This document shows positions 45,330 to 58,600 of a stretch of DNA of 64,000 nt, one piece after another. The stretch is taken from NCBI RefSeq assembly GCF_000715075.1, contig NC_134084.1:96700411-96764410 (forward strand). Reading direction: 5' to 3'. Numbering within the stretch: the first letter of the stretch is position 1; each line of letters begins with the position of its first letter. Source of the stretch: Nicotiana tabacum (Eukaryota; Streptophyta; Magnoliopsida; Solanales; Solanaceae). Under the pieces are notes generated by a model that ran no database searches, had not been told where the DNA came from, and was given only the letters and a program-made list of their open reading frames with translations. The position numbers and the translations under genes were made by a program.

Positions 45330-46047
45330 GTGAGAAATCATTAAAAAACAGTACGTTGATTAGCTGTCTCCCTTGTTCAATTTTAAATTTTTAGATGGCG
45401 GGATGTTTACTGATATAGCAGACTTCAGAAATGCAATAGAAAAGACAAGTGGAACCGCCAACATGCTAAATCAACTTAGCTTGAAGATATAGTCCTTTAA
45501 CCATGTCTGATTCCTAGGTGGATTTAACAATAGAGGTTTAAAAGCCAAGATGATATTCAGAGACCAGCCCTTTCTTTTTTAAACTAAACTTAAACAATCT
45601 TACAATTCCTAGCTTTCTCCTTGTGAAAAAAAATTCCTAGCTTTCTTTTAGTATTGAACTTAAAGAATCTTACGGTCTTTAACACTTCTGCAGTAGTTTT
45701 CTCTAAAAAATTACTGTTAATAGAGGGGTTGTAGTTTTGTACTACTACATGGTACAGGGTTGTTTCTCACTTGCCAGGCTTGTAAACTTATGCCCTGAGG
45801 CTGCAGCAAAATCTTAGGCAAAATTGGATTTTTCCCTCAGCACCCCTCCAATCCACCCAACATTACGTGCCTTTTTTTTTTTTGGCTGAACATTACGCGG
45901 TTAGGGTGAGTGATTTTTTAAGATCGGATAAAATATGGGTACTAAAAGTGTCTACCAAATCTCTCTTTTTTAATGCTTCTCCTCATATTTCTCTGCACTA
46001 AACTACTCAACACAATAAAATCATTACAGAAATAAAAAGTGCCATAT

Positions 46048-46053
46048 TTTATT
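46048..46053 (-). terminator. Possible poly(A) signal of the left GH3 gene
   Basis: AATAAA on the minus strand, about 140 bases after the stop. The right copy has the same signal at 55420-55425. Confidence 0.5.
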
Positions 46054-46193
46054 TGTGACAAATACAAATCCATAACATGTTCATGAAAGGCTAACATAGC
46101 TAGGATGATTATTCACTAAAGCAATCCACAAATGGTTGTTTTCTTTCTGCATTGTGAATGAAGCTACAAGCAGAGAAATTGGAAGCTTGACAT

Positions 46194-48351
46194 TTAATTG
46201 GTGTTGTTCCATTTCTTGTAGCCAGGAACCCATTTTGGACACGTGGGACTGAAGTAGTTGGATACGACCCTTGAATTCAACATCTCAATGAGGGGTGCAT
46301 ATTTCACACAACGGGGCGTCTTGTATTGGTTCATGGAAGCACCTAAGCTACTGCAGTAGTCCATGAGCTTGTCAAAAGTTTCATTTTCCACCACCCTAAT
46401 TTCTAGAGGCCCGATGGATTCATTAGACGCACGGCCCTCGCGGTAGAAGTAGTTTAGAGATTCTTCAATTGTGAGGCAACAATCTTCGAAGACTGACGGA
46501 GGAACTGGGGTAGAGTCATTCGCACTCAGCTCCCAGAATAAGACATAATGGCTTGGAATGGTGGTAATATCGACATAACTGGTGTACTCGGTTACCTGAG
46601 AATCAAATGGCATCAGATTACCCACTGCATTTTTCACTGCATTTTGTAGCTCAACTTCATTAGTAAAGTCAGCACCAATGCTCAAGATTACATTTTCCCG
46701 GCATAGGAAGTTGAATCGAGGCGCATTGTTCTTGTATCCAGCAACCCGAAGCACATCACCGACTCTATATCTGTAGAGTCCTGAAATGGCATAAATTCAA
46801 GCAAAGCTAAGCATCAGCAGATTGCATGTTTAACTTATAAATGGGGGAAAAAATGTGCCAAGAGATTTTTATTTAGCATTTGAAAATACCAGAATATGTG
46901 GTAACAACAAGCTCGTACTCCTGACCAATCTCGACATCGGCCAAATCAACCAATTGTTGTTGTTCTTTCTCATTAAGCGACTTGGGCATGGAGATAGAAT
47001 CAGTGACTCCACTATTTCCGTGATATGGTAAGAACTCAAAATAGCACATGGTGGGGATAAGGGTGTAAGAGACTTCACTGGGCTTACAGAAAGGGTTCAA
47101 GTTGATTCCAAAGTGGCATTCTGAGGAACCATACAAAGTACTGATAAGAGGGAGGCTATTGCTGTAATAATCAAGTATCGGTATATATTGTGACATGGAT
47201 CCAGTCAAAATAGCATCCACATACTTGGTATTAGGCCACAACCTAGTGATGATTCCTTGCCATGAGTCTTTGCTGCATTCAGCCTCAATGAAATCAGCTA
47301 ATTTTGGGTCAGGTTTGAGGATTTCCATCACTGCTTCTCTCACTGAAGGATCTGTAATTTGAGTGTTAATGGTTCCGTTTCGGATATCGTTACAAAGTAG
47401 AGACCAATGCTTCTCCAAGAAACGGATGCCACGAATGAAGCCGGTTGCAAAAAGTGAGCCAACACGGAGGACTTCTTGGTTTTGGCAGAGGCCACAGAGC
47501 ATTTGAGAGTACATACTTTGGTAAGAGTCTTGGGAGAGAATGGTTGCCGTTGGACTAGTGAATTTCCTGCAGGGGTATCCGCAGTTGATATAAGGACTCT
47601 TGTAAAAACTAGTAGTAAAAAACCGAGCTAGTAATCCTCCTGGGGTCTTCTGTTCAGAACTTATGAACATGAAATACATTCCTTTACCCTTTCCAAAATC
47701 TGGAGCCACTTGGCTCATCACAGACATCAGAAGTTTGAGAAGCTGTAATCTCCTCCCAAGCGCTGCCTCTGTTGATGGTATCAATTTGCTCTCCCCTCCA
47801 GACGTGCCAGAACTGCATCAAAACTTTCCCTTTAGCAAAAAATAATTAAGAGCAACATGCATGTACTGTTGAAGACATAATTAACTATACTAAATAGAAG
47901 TGTGTTTTTCCTAACTTAAGCTTTTCGATGAGATTTTCACATACTTCAATATGTACAACCCAAAATGTGAGAGATCGATACAGATAAATTTTCACTTTCT
48001 ATTTTGGAAAAAGAAAAAAAAGGAGGAGAACCTTGACAATAATTCAGAGATGGGTTGGGAGCAGAGGATAGGAGATTTATCACCATAGGCTATGCGTTTG
48101 ATATCAAGCTGGATATCTTCGTAAGTGATGACAGGTACGACTTTCTTGAATGTGTCTCTATCAGTGCTGCCATTGAGATTATGACGCTGCAAGTACTCAA
48201 CATGCACATTCTGGGAGATGATTTCAGCAAGAACTCTCCTCTGGACATCATCAACATTGCTAGTCACCTCTTCAATGAACTCAAGATCCTTCTTGTAGTC
48301 CTCCGCCATTATTGTGGCCTTTGATGCCTCATTAGCTACGCTTCTTTCCAT
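46194..48351 (-). CDS. GH3: GH3 acyl-acid amido synthetase, probably IAA-conjugating (intact copy)
   Basis: Three exons on the minus strand: 48351-48032, 47812-46890 and 46780-46194, all with GT/AG borders and matching phases, giving 1830 bp and 609 residues, the usual GH3 length. The ATP/AMP-binding motifs are present: SSGTSGGESK (about 107-116), YGSSE (334-338) and YRVGDV (419-424). The start MERSVANEASK was chosen because the right copy starts at the same place. GH3 enzymes adenylate an acyl acid and join it to an amino acid in the cytosol. The N-terminal EFIEEVTSNVDDVQRRVLAE and the general layout resemble group II members that conjugate IAA, but the exact acid and amino acid cannot be read from the sequence. 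An auxin-response core lies next to the TATA-like box. I see no disabling change. Confidence 0.92.
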
Positions 48352-48463
48352 ACTTAAGAAGACTTGTAAAGTAATATAGAGTAATTTGTATATACAAGAT
48401 GAAGAAAATGAAGATTTGAGTACATAAAAGATATTTTGGGGTTTTTCCAGAACTAGTTCTAAA

Positions 48464-48472
48464 TAAAATATA
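48464..48472 (-). promoter_or_regulatory. TATA-like box of the left GH3 gene
   Basis: TATATTTTA on the minus strand, about 113 bases before the ATG. It is conserved in the right copy (62871-62879). Confidence 0.5.
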
Positions 48473-48478
48473 TCCATG

Positions 48479-48484
48479 TGTCTC
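48479..48484 (+). promoter_or_regulatory. Auxin-response element core TGTCTC
   Basis: TGTCTC lies six bases upstream of the TATA-like box and is conserved at 62884-62889. This core is the classical binding site of auxin response factors and was defined in GH3-type promoters. Confidence 0.55.
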
Positions 48485-48802
48485 TCTCCTTTTGTCAATT
48501 TGGTATAGGTAGTTGAAACTTCACGTGCTTAGCACCTCGACTTCATACCATGGACAGTACTACTTACTATAAAGAAATTGCTTTGAGATGCCATAACATT
48601 TAATCAGTTACAGAGCAGCTCAGTTTGGATTCTGATATCTGAATTAATTTGTTAAGTTTTATTATTAAAATGATTGTTGACTAATAATAGTTATTATGTT
48701 AACATGTGATCCTTGTCTGTATTAACGTTTTACCTACCACATAACATGTTGCTAACACGTGTCTTAACAAAACAGAAGCAAAGAGAATCACAACTCAAAG
48801 GA

Positions 48803-48905
48803 CATCAGGACTGTAGAATTCAAGTATGGTTTCACTATCCAGGCCAATAATTCAGTCTTGGCATCTCAAGTTCAAGTGACAAAAAATGGGGCAGAAAAGT
48901 TTCGT
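48803..48905 (+). pseudogene. Duplicated exon piece of the unidentified gene
   Basis: It reads KDIRTVEFKYGFTIQANNSV then LASQVQVTKNGAEKF, parallel to 45253-45329. The donor site seen in the left copy (GTGAGA) is GTGACA here. The following TAAACAATCTTACAATTC words also recur from 45590. The two copies bracket the left GH3 gene. Confidence 0.5.
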
Positions 48906-49271
48906 TCGTTTATTTGTTTTGGCGTCTAAGCAGGTTTTGCCTCAAGGCACAGGGTTCTTCTTTTAAACTAGAACGTAAACAATCTTACAATTCTTAACTT
49001 TCTTTTAAAATAATAGAACTTAAAGAATCTTACAATCCCAGTTCAGTTCTCGCTCATTGTCCAATCTCTTCTTGCTATTTCGAACAAAGGATTTTAAATT
49101 CTTATACTATCAATTTTCTCCTAAACTTAGGAGTTCAGGATAATAAATTGCAAATATTATGAATGTTTTAGTTCTCAATTAAATTCCACGCATGAATAAA
49201 CTGCTTTAAGATGATGCCTATGTTTGCTTATTTGAGACCTTTCAATCAAAAAGGTGAAAATGTTCTTTGAC

Positions 49272-49719
49272 AGCCAGCAGGAATAACTCTGGAGGACAGA
49301 CATGCTTCACGACAAGAAATTCAAAGAATAAAATCTCCATGTCGAATAAAGGGACAGGAAGTTTTGCCTACTAAAACTAATTGTGCTATAGAGGAATCAC
49401 TGTCACATCTGTTGAATTCTAAAAGGAATGACAGAAGCTAAAGAGGAGATCAGGTGATGGTTATGGGGACAATACCATCAAGAAAACTCAACTGGCTGGA
49501 GCCAAAAGAGCTGCTGGTTTTGCAGATATTAGTGCAACTTCTCAGTCCCGCTTGAGAATGAGGAGTAAATTCAGTGGACCAGTCATCCAAGAGAATAAAG
49601 ATCAGAAAAATGTTCAGAATAGGTTGGTAAAATCACATGGCAGAACAAGTCACGAGCCTCCGGTCATTAACGGCTCCAGCTCCTATGATGATTCTAATGC
49701 TGATGTTTCTCCCTTGTGA
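49272..49719 (+). pseudogene. 3' exon remnant of the unidentified gene
   Basis: One frame reads AGITLEDRHASRQEIQRIK, then CAIEESLSHLLNSKRNDRS to TAA near 49440. After a one-base shift another reads SGDGYGDNTIKKTQLAGAKR, AAGFADISATSQSRLRMRSK and on to SSYDDSNADVSPL and TGA 49717-49719. It is Ser/Lys/Arg-rich without a domain I know. It lies on the same strand as the pieces at 44.4-45.5 kb and may be the end of the same gene. Confidence 0.45.
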
Positions 49720-49797
49720 TCTATTAGACCATCACCTTGTATTGAATATATCTATAATATGACTGGTTCAACTCAGGGCGATGGCAAATCATCAACT

Positions 49798-52700
49798 TGT
49801 TACGGAAGCCAAATGTATATATGTGAATGAGTCACAACTACTATACCGAAAATTATGACAGCCACCAAATAATAAATAAGACAATAAAGCAACAATAAAA
49901 GGAACACCAAAATTTACGAGGTTCGGCCAATTTAGCCTACTTCCTCGGATACAACCAATATTTTATTCCACTCCAAAATACAAGTGAAATAATACTAAAG
50001 AGAGAAGATACAAATGCCTTAAGAAGATAAGAAGACAAATAAGAGGTGTGTTTAAATCATAAACATTAGGCCTTCTTTTGTAGGGTGAAATTCTCGCCCA
50101 AATTAAGTCCCCCACCGATGTGGGATAGTTTGCCATATTCAACAAATCTCCACCTTGGCAAAATTCCACATCTTCAATTTTCTCTCGGTAACAAATTATG
50201 GTTGTGTCTTCATCTTCAATCTTCAGTGTTCAACAATGTTGATCAAATCCAAACAATGTTGAAACTTGACCGCAGTCACCACTTTTTTCAGCATATCAGC
50301 AGGATTCTCCGTAGTATGAATTTTCTTCACCGTGACTCCACCTTCTTCTATGATTTCTCGTACGAAATGATACCGAACATCAATGTGTTTCGTCCTTGCA
50401 TGATAAACTTGGTTCTTCGCTAATTGAATAGCACTTTGACTATCACAAAAAATTGTGATACTTTTTTGTCCAATGCCAAGCTTGTGATACTTTTTTGTCC
50501 AATGCCAAGCTCTTTTAGCAACCCCTGAAGGCAAATTGCCTCCTTCACAGCCTCTGTAATAGCCATGTACTCTGCCTCTGTTGTAGATAAATCAACTGTT
50601 GACTGCAAAGTAGACTTCCAACTAACTGGTGCCTTTGCAAAATTAAACATATAACCAGTAGTTGATCTTCGTTTGTCCAGATCACCCGCAAAATCTGAGT
50701 CACAATATCCAACTACATATTGATTGCCTTCCTTCTCAAAAACTAACCCAACATCTACAGTATTATGAATATACCGTAGAATCCACTTCACAGCTTGCCA
50801 ATGCTCCTTTCCTGGATTATGCATATATCTGCTAACAACTCCAATAGCTTGTGAAATGTCAGGTCTCGTACAGACCATTGCATACATCAAGCTACCAACA
50901 ATATTGCGTACGGTACCCTTGACATATACTCCTGTTCAGCTTCATCTTTTGGCGACATAGTAGTACTTAGCTTAAAATGAGGAGCAAGTAGAGTACTAAC
51001 TGGCTTAGTCTTCTCATCTATGCCAAAACATTGTAGTACTCTCTTCAAATATTCCTTTTGAGATAAACAGAGTTTCTTTGAACGTCTATCTCTTATTATC
51101 TCCATGCCAAGAATTTTCTTTGCCTTACCCAGATCCTTCCTTTCTTTAGTTGAATCTTCAACTTATCAATTTCTTCCGAATTCTTTGAAGCTATCAACAT
51201 ATCATCAACATATAGGAGATGATATACAAAGGAACCATCTTCAAGCTTGCGCAAATACACACAATGATCGTGTTTGCTTCTCTTGTACCCTTGCCGCAAC
51301 ATAAACTTGTCAAATCGTTTGTACCATTGTCTAGAAGATTGTTTCAATCCATACAATGACTTTTCAAGTTTGCACACCATATTTTTCTTTCCATCAACTT
51401 TGAATCCTTCTGGCTGAGTCATGTAGATTTCCTCCTCCAAGTTTCCATGTAAAAACGCAGTTTTTACATCCATCTGAACTAGTTCCAAATCCAACTATGC
51501 TAGCAAAGCCAACATAATTCTAATGAAGGACTGTTTTACAACTGGAAAAAATACTTCATTGTAATCAATTCCCTCCTTTTGAGCATATCCTTTGGCCACC
51601 AATCTTGCTTTGTAGCGAACATCTTCTTGGTTAGGAAATCCTTCTTTCTTTGCAAATACCCATTTGTACCCAATTGCTTTCTTTCCCTTCGGGAGATTGG
51701 CCAATCTCCATGTATGATTTTGATGAAGGGACTGTATTTCATCATTCATGGCAATCCTCCACTTATCTTCTTCTGAACTTTGGACTGCGTCTTTATAAGT
51801 GGTAGGAACATTATAAGCTACAATTGAGGCGGCACAAGCAACTGTCTCTATAAGACGAACATGTTTTGTTATTGTCCTTTTTGCCCTGCTAGTTGCTATT
51901 GATTCAAGTTGTTGTTGAAGTTCCTGCATTGGAATCTCCCTCTCTACTGGCTCTTCTTCTAGAGGATAATCTTCATTTGTTTCCTCCTCTGCTTCTTGTG
52001 TAGGAAAAATAAATTTTTCCACATACTTAGAAGCACCCTCATTTTGTTTGGTACCTTATTTACCATAGCAGATTCATTAAAGGTAACATCCCTGCTGAAT
52101 ATTACCTTTTTTGTCACCATAAGCGGTATCCTTTGACTCCAGAAGTAATCCCCATAAAATTAGCCTTCTTTGCCCTTGGATCCAATTTTGACTCTATCAC
52201 ATGATAATATGGAGTTAAGCCAAATACGTGCAAAGAGTCACAATCTACAGCAGGCTTTCCATACCATTTTTCAAATGGTGTCTTGTCGTCAATAGCAGCA
52301 GATGGTAGACGATTAATAAGGTAGCATGCATATGTAATTGCATCAGCCCAAATTTTTTTGCCCAAGCTAACATTTGACAACATACACAGTACCTTCTCCA
52401 GCAAGGTCCGGTTTATACGTTATGCCATTCCATGTTGTTGTGGTGTATGTTTGACAGTGGAGTGTCGGACGATGCCATCATTTTCACAAACCTTATTGAA
52501 ATGATCATTTTTGTATTAATCTCCATTATCTGTGCGAATACACTTGATCCTCCTGCCTGTTTGATTCTCCACCACCGTCTTCCATTTGAGAAAAATTCCC
52601 AACATTTCATATTTGCTCTTCATTGTATACACCCACACTCTTCGGGAAAAATCATCAAAAAAAGTTACAAAATAGTGCTTCCTACCCAATGAAGGTATTT

Positions 52701-54782
52701 TGGAAGGACCCCAAACATCAGAGTGTACATAATCCAAAATGCCTTTAGTATTATGGATCGTTGTACCAAATTTAACCCTTGTCTGTTTCCCTTTGACACA
52801 ATGTTCACAAAACTCCAAGTTGCAAGCCTTTACTCCTTTTAACAATCCTTGATCTAATAGAGTTTTCAAGGATTTTCCTCCAGCATGTCCTAAGCGCATG
52901 TGTCATAGCCTAGTTGTTTCTGCCTCTTTGTCGTCACTGGATGTCACTGTCGCTGCCCCAGTAACTGTACTGCCACGATAGCCGTACATATTATTATTCT
53001 TCCGATTAGCCTTCATTACCACTAGTGCACTGGAGCATACTCTCATCACTCCATTTTCTGCAATGATTTTAAACCCTTTTGATTCTAGGGCTCCCACAGA
53101 GATGAGATTCTTCTTCAAATCCGGTATATATCGAACATCTGTTAATGTTCTGATCATTCCATCATGGTTCCTTAATCGTATTGAACCAATGCCATATGAG
53201 GTAAGAGGGCTGTTATCCACTGTGTGGATGACTCCATATTCTCCTTCTTGAAAATCCACGAACCAGTTCCTATTGGGACACATATGATAGCTACAAGCTG
53301 AGTCCATCAACCATATGTCTGATGATGTTGATAACTCTGTTGTAACTAATGAGAAGTCTGAATCATCACAATCAGCTACATTTGAATCCATAATGGCCTT
53401 TCCATTGTTATGTTTGGCTTTCTTCTTCAACTTCGGATAGTCTTTCTTCCAATGCCCCTCTTCTCGACAAAAGGCACATTCATCTTTGTTGGGTCTAGAT
53501 CTTGACTTGGATCTTCCCTTCCTTGTCCTCGTTTGATTTTGAGGACGACCCCTTACAACCAGTGCTTCTCCTTCTCCGCCCTTTTGTTTTTCTCCCTTTC
53601 TTTGTTCATAGCTGTACAAAGCCGAACAATATTCTCTGAGAGAAATTTCGTCATTTCCATGGAGTAGAGTAGTTTCAAGGTGCTCGTACTCATCAGGAAG
53701 TGACCCCAACAACATCAAGGCCAAGTCACCATCATCAAAAGTTGCATACATATTTTGCAAATCTGTGACCAACTTATTGAAACTGGTGAAATGTTCATTC
53801 ATCGTGATACCATGAACATAGGTGAAGCAAAACAGTCTCTTCTTCATGTACAATTTATTTTGACTGTTTTTCTTCAAAAATTTATCCTCTAGTGCTTTCC
53901 ATAATTAACTTGCAGAAGTTTTCTTTGTGTATAGATATTTCTGCTCTCTAGCAAGGTAGGATCGAATGGTACCGCAAGCAACACGGTTGATAATTCTCCA
54001 ATCTTCTTCTCCAATAACATCTGGTTTTTTTTCTTCAATGACAAGATCTAGCCCTTGTTGAAAAAGGACATCTAGAACCTCGCCTTGGCACATCCCAAAA
54101 TGTCCTGACCCGTCAAAAATTTCTACCGCAAATTTCGCATTTGACACAATTCTTGTCATAAACAAAAATGCCAATGATGACGTATTGTTGACACTTGATG
54201 TAGATTCTTCTTGTTTTTTGTCTCCCATCTTTACACAAATATTATTTAATAGTTGACGTCACAAATCAAGATTATTTCCTTTCTGGTGTGGAAGATTAGA
54301 CTAAGCTGCAACCATAGAGCATACTCAGACAGAACCTTGACTCAGTTACCAAAATAAATCTTTTCTGATGTGGAAGATCAGACTATGCTGCAACCACAGA
54401 GTATACTTAAACAGTACCTTGGCTCTGATACCAATTGTTGCGGAAGCCAAATGTATATATATAGTGTAAATGAGTCACAACTACTCAAAAATTATGACAG
54501 CCGCCAAATAATAAATAAGACAATAAAGCAACAATAAAAGGAACACCAGAATTTATGAGGTTCGGCCAATTTAGCCTACTTCCTCGGACACAACCAATAT
54601 TTTATTCCACTCCAAAATACAAGTGAAATAATACTAAAGAGAGAAGATACTAATTCCTTAAGAAGATAAGAAGACAAATGAGAGGTGTGTTTAAATCCTA
54701 AATATTAGGCCTTCTTTTATAGGGTGAAATTCTCCCCCAAATTAAGTCGTCACCGATGTAGGATAGTTTGGCATATTCAACA
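49798..54782 (-). mobile_element. Ty1/copia element 1 (Tork-like), complete ends, decayed
   Basis: Two 347-bp LTRs (49798-50144, 54436-54782) start TGTT and end CAACA. CAACT is duplicated at 49793-49797 and 54783-54787. The element reads on the minus strand: the initiator-Met primer site is next to the right LTR (reverse of GGCTCTGATACCA ending near 54433), and a GGTGGAGATT purine tract is next to the left LTR. It is closely related to the element at 55657-60669 but more broken. It separates the gene remnant ending at 49719 from the right GH3 copy. Confidence 0.93.
50223..54228 (-). pseudogene. Gag-Pol of Copia element 1
   Basis: Pieces in order are Gag (54228-52903), integrase (52899-52114), and RT with RNase H (52022-50223), split by stops and frameshifts. 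The Gag knuckle CAFCREEGHWKKDY has Tyr where the last Cys belongs. The protease site DSACSYHMC is present. The integrase piece reads TDNGDXX instead of TDNGGEY and then loses frame. RT keeps YVDDMLIASKN. RNase H (YCDSDFAGDLDKRRSTTGY) follows. Inside RNase H a direct 30-bp duplication at about 50455-50513 adds residues and shifts the frame. It would be a polyprotein of about 1335 residues if whole. Confidence 0.88.
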
Positions 54783-54787
54783 CAACT

Positions 54788-55050
54788 AAATATATATGGT
54801 GTCCAACACTCGGAAGGCAGATTTGCAGGAATTGCTTCTCTCTGAGCTGCAAGCTAAAGATAGGTCATTATAGCAATCTCTCTATCTTCTTTTCATTTGC
54901 AGTGTTATGTGAAACATACATTGGAATGCTTACAATTTTTTTTGTAAAGGAAAAGAGGAAAAAATATAGTTCTATATTTTAAAGTCTTTCTGCTATATTT
55001 CCCTAGTAATCAGGAATATTTCCTTTCAGAGCTTGTAATTGTTTGCTAAT
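54788..55050. other. Non-genic spacer
   Basis: It continues the sequence cut by Copia element 1. A short stretch with TTTGCAGGAATTGCTTCTC may be exon-like, but no frame is convincing. Confidence 0.4.
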
Positions 55051-55554
55051 CCAGTCTTTAACACTTCTGCAGTAGTTTTCTCTAAAAAAATTACTGTTAA
55101 TAGAGGGGTTGTAGTTTTGTACTACTACTCGGTAGTTTCTCAATTTCCAGACTAGTAAACTTATGCCGTGAGAATTCAGGAAAATGTCAGGCAAAATTGG
55201 ATTTTTCCCTCATCACCCGTCCAACCCCATCCAACATTACACGCCTTTTTTTTTGGCAGAATATTACCACGGGTTGGGTGAGTGATTTCTTTAGATTGGA
55301 TAAAATATGGGTACTAAAAGTGTCTACCAAATCTCTCTTTTTCACTGCTTCTCCTCATATGTCTTTGCACTAAACTACTCAACACAATAAAACCATTGCA
55401 GAGATAAAAAGTGCCATAATTTATTTTTTGACAAATACAAATCCATACCGTGTTCGTGAAAGACTAACATAGTTAGGATTCACAAATGGTTGTCTTTTTT
55501 TTTTTTTCTGGATAGTGAATGAAGCTACAAGCAGAGAAATTGGAAAGTTGACAT
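55051..55554. repeat. Duplicated 3' flank of GH3
   Basis: It matches about 45680-46193 (for example AACACTTCTGCAGTAGTTTTC, GGATTTTTCCCTCA, GGGTACTAAAAGTGTCTACC), showing that the duplication includes some 500 bp beyond the GH3 stop. Confidence 0.8.
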
Positions 55555-55656
55555 TCAATTCATGTTGTGCCATTTCTTGCAGCCAGGAACCCATTTTGGA
55601 CACATGGGACTGAAGTAGTTGGACACGATCCTAGAGTTCGATAGCTCAAAGCCAAT

Positions 55657-58600
55657 TGTTATTGATGCGAAAGCCAAATGTATATAGTGTGAATAAGTCA
55701 CAACTACTATACCAAAAATTATGACAGCCACCAAATAATAAATAAGACAATAAAACAACAATAAAGGAAACACCAGAATTTACGAGGTTCGGCTAATTTT
55801 GCCTACTCCTCGGACACAACCAATATTTTATTCCACTCCAAAAATACAAGTGAAATAATACTAAAGAGAGAAGATACAAATGCCTTAAACAGATGAGAAG
55901 GCAAATGAGAGGTGTATCTCAATCCTAAACATTAGGCCTTCTTTTATAGGGGAAAAATCCCCTCCAAACTTAACTCCCAACCAATGTGGGACTTTGGCAT
56001 TTTGCCAAACTTCAACAAATCTCCACCTTGGCAAAATTCCACATTTTCAATTCTCTCTCAATAACAAATTTTGGTTGTGTCTTCATCTTCAATCTTCAGT
56101 GTTCAACAATGTTGATCAAATCCAAACAATGTTGAAACTTGACCGCAGTCACCACCTTTGTCAGCATATCAGCAGGATTCTCTGTAGTATGAATTTTCTT
56201 CACCGTGACTCCACCTTCTTCTATGATTTCTCGTACGAAATGATACCGAACATCAATGTGCTTCGTCCTTGCATGATAAACTTGGTTCTTCGCTAATTGA
56301 ATAGCACTTTGACTATCACAAAAAATTGTGATACCTTTTTGTTCAACACCAAGCTCCTTTAGCAATCCTTGAAGCCAAATTGCCTCTTTCACAGCATCTG
56401 TAATAGCCATGTACTCTGCCTCTGTTGTAGACAAAGCAACTGTTGACTGCAAAGTAGACTTCCAACTAACTGGTGCCTTTGCAAAAGTAAACACATAACC
56501 AGTAGTTGATCTTCGTTTGTCCATATCACCCGCAAAATCTGAGTCACAATATCCAACTACAGACTGATTGTCTTCCTGCTCAAAAACTAACCCGACATCT
56601 ACAGTATTATGAATATACCGTAGAATCCACTTCACAGCTTGTCAATGCTCCTTCCCTGGATTGTGTATATATCTGCTAATAACTCCAACAGCTTGTGAAA
56701 TGTCAGGCCTTGTGCAAACCATTGCATACATCAAGCTACCAACAACATTTGCGTATGGTACCTTTGACATATACTCTCATTCAGCTTCATCCATTGGCGA
56801 CATAGTAGTACTTAGCTTAAAATGGGAAGCAAGTGGAGTACTAACTGGCTTAGTCTTGTCATCTATGCCAAAACGTTGAAGTACTCTCTTCAAATATTCC
56901 TTTTGAGATAAACAGAGTTTTTTTGAACGTCTATCTCTAATTATCTCCATGCCAAGAATTTTCTTTGCCTCACCCAAATCCTTCATCTCGAACTCCTTCT
57001 TCAGTTGAATCTTCAACTTATCAATTTCTTCCAAATTCTTGGAAGCTATCAACATATCATCAACATATAGGAGAAGATATACAAAGGAACCATCTTTAAG
57101 CTTGTGCAAATACACACAATGATCGTATTTGCTTCTCTTGTACCCTTGCCGCAACATAAACTCGTCAAATCGCTTGTACCATTGTCTAGAAGATTGTTTC
57201 AATCCGTACAACGATTTTTCAAGTTTGCACACCATATTTTCTTTTCCAGCAACTTTGAATCCTTCTGGCTGAGTCATGTAGATTTCCTCCTCCAAGTTTC
57301 CATGTAAAAACGCAGTTTTTACATCCATCTGAACTAGTTCCAAATCCAATTGTGCTACCAAAGCCAACATAATTCTAATGGAGGAATGTTTTACAACTGG
57401 AGAAAACACTTCATTGTAATCAATTCCCTCCTTTTGAGCATATCCTTTGGCCACCAATCTTGCTTTGTAGCGAACATCTAATTGGTTAGGAAATCCTTCT
57501 TTCTTTGCAAATACCCATTTGCACCCAATTGCTTTCTTTCCCTTCGGGAGATTGGCCAATCTCCATGTATGATTCTGATGAAGGGACTGTATTTCATCAT
57601 TCATGGCAATCCTCCACTTATCTTCTTCTGAACTTTGGACAGCGTCTTTGTAAGTAGTAGGAACATCATCAACTACAATTGAGGTTGCACAAGCAACCGT
57701 CTCTATGAGACGAACAGGTTTCGTTATTGTTCTTTTTGGCCTGCTGGTTGCTATTGATTCAAGTTGTTGTTGAGATTCCTGAGTTGGAATCTCCTCTACT
57801 GGCTCTCCTTCCAGAGGGTAATCTTCATTTGTTTCCTCCTCTGCTTCTTGTGTAGGAAAAATAAATTTTCCCTCAAACTCCACCTGCTTAGAAGCACCTT
57901 CATTTTGTTTGGTATCTTCTGTTACCTTATTTACCATAGCAAATTCATCAAAGGTAACATCTCTGCTGAACATTACTTTCTTTGTCATAGGACACCATAA
58001 GCGATATCCTTTGACTCCAGAAGTAATTCCCATAAAAATAGCCTTCTTTGCCCTTGGATCCAATTTTGACTCCGTCACATGATAATATGCAGTTGAGCCA
58101 AACACGTGCAAAGAGTTATAATCTACAGCAGGTTTTCCGTACCATTTTTCAAATGGTGTTTTGCCATCAATAGCAGCAGATGGTAGACGATTAATGAGGT
58201 GGCATGCATATGTAATTGCCTCAGCCCAAAATTCTTTGCCCAAGCCAGCATTGGACAACATACACCGTACCTTCTCCAGCAAGGTCCGGTTCATACGTTC
58301 TGCCACTCCATTCTGTTGTGGTGTATGTCTAACAGTGAAGCGTCGGATGATGCCATCATTTTCACAGACCTTATTGAAATGATCTTTTTTGTATTCACCT
58401 CCATTGTCTGTGCGAATACACTTGATTCTCCTGCCTGTCTGATTCTCCACCATCATCTTCCATTTGAGAAAAATTCCCAACACTTCATCTTTGCTCTTCA
58501 TTGTATACACCCATACTCTTCGGGAAAAATCATCAACAAAGGTTACAAAATAGTGCTTCCCACCCAATGAAGGTGTTTTGGAAGGACCCCAAACATCAGA

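Noticed and set aside
47663..48324. Plus-strand frames across the left GH3 gene
   Set aside because: Antisense shadows of GH3 exons; the minus-strand motifs and splice sites are decisive.
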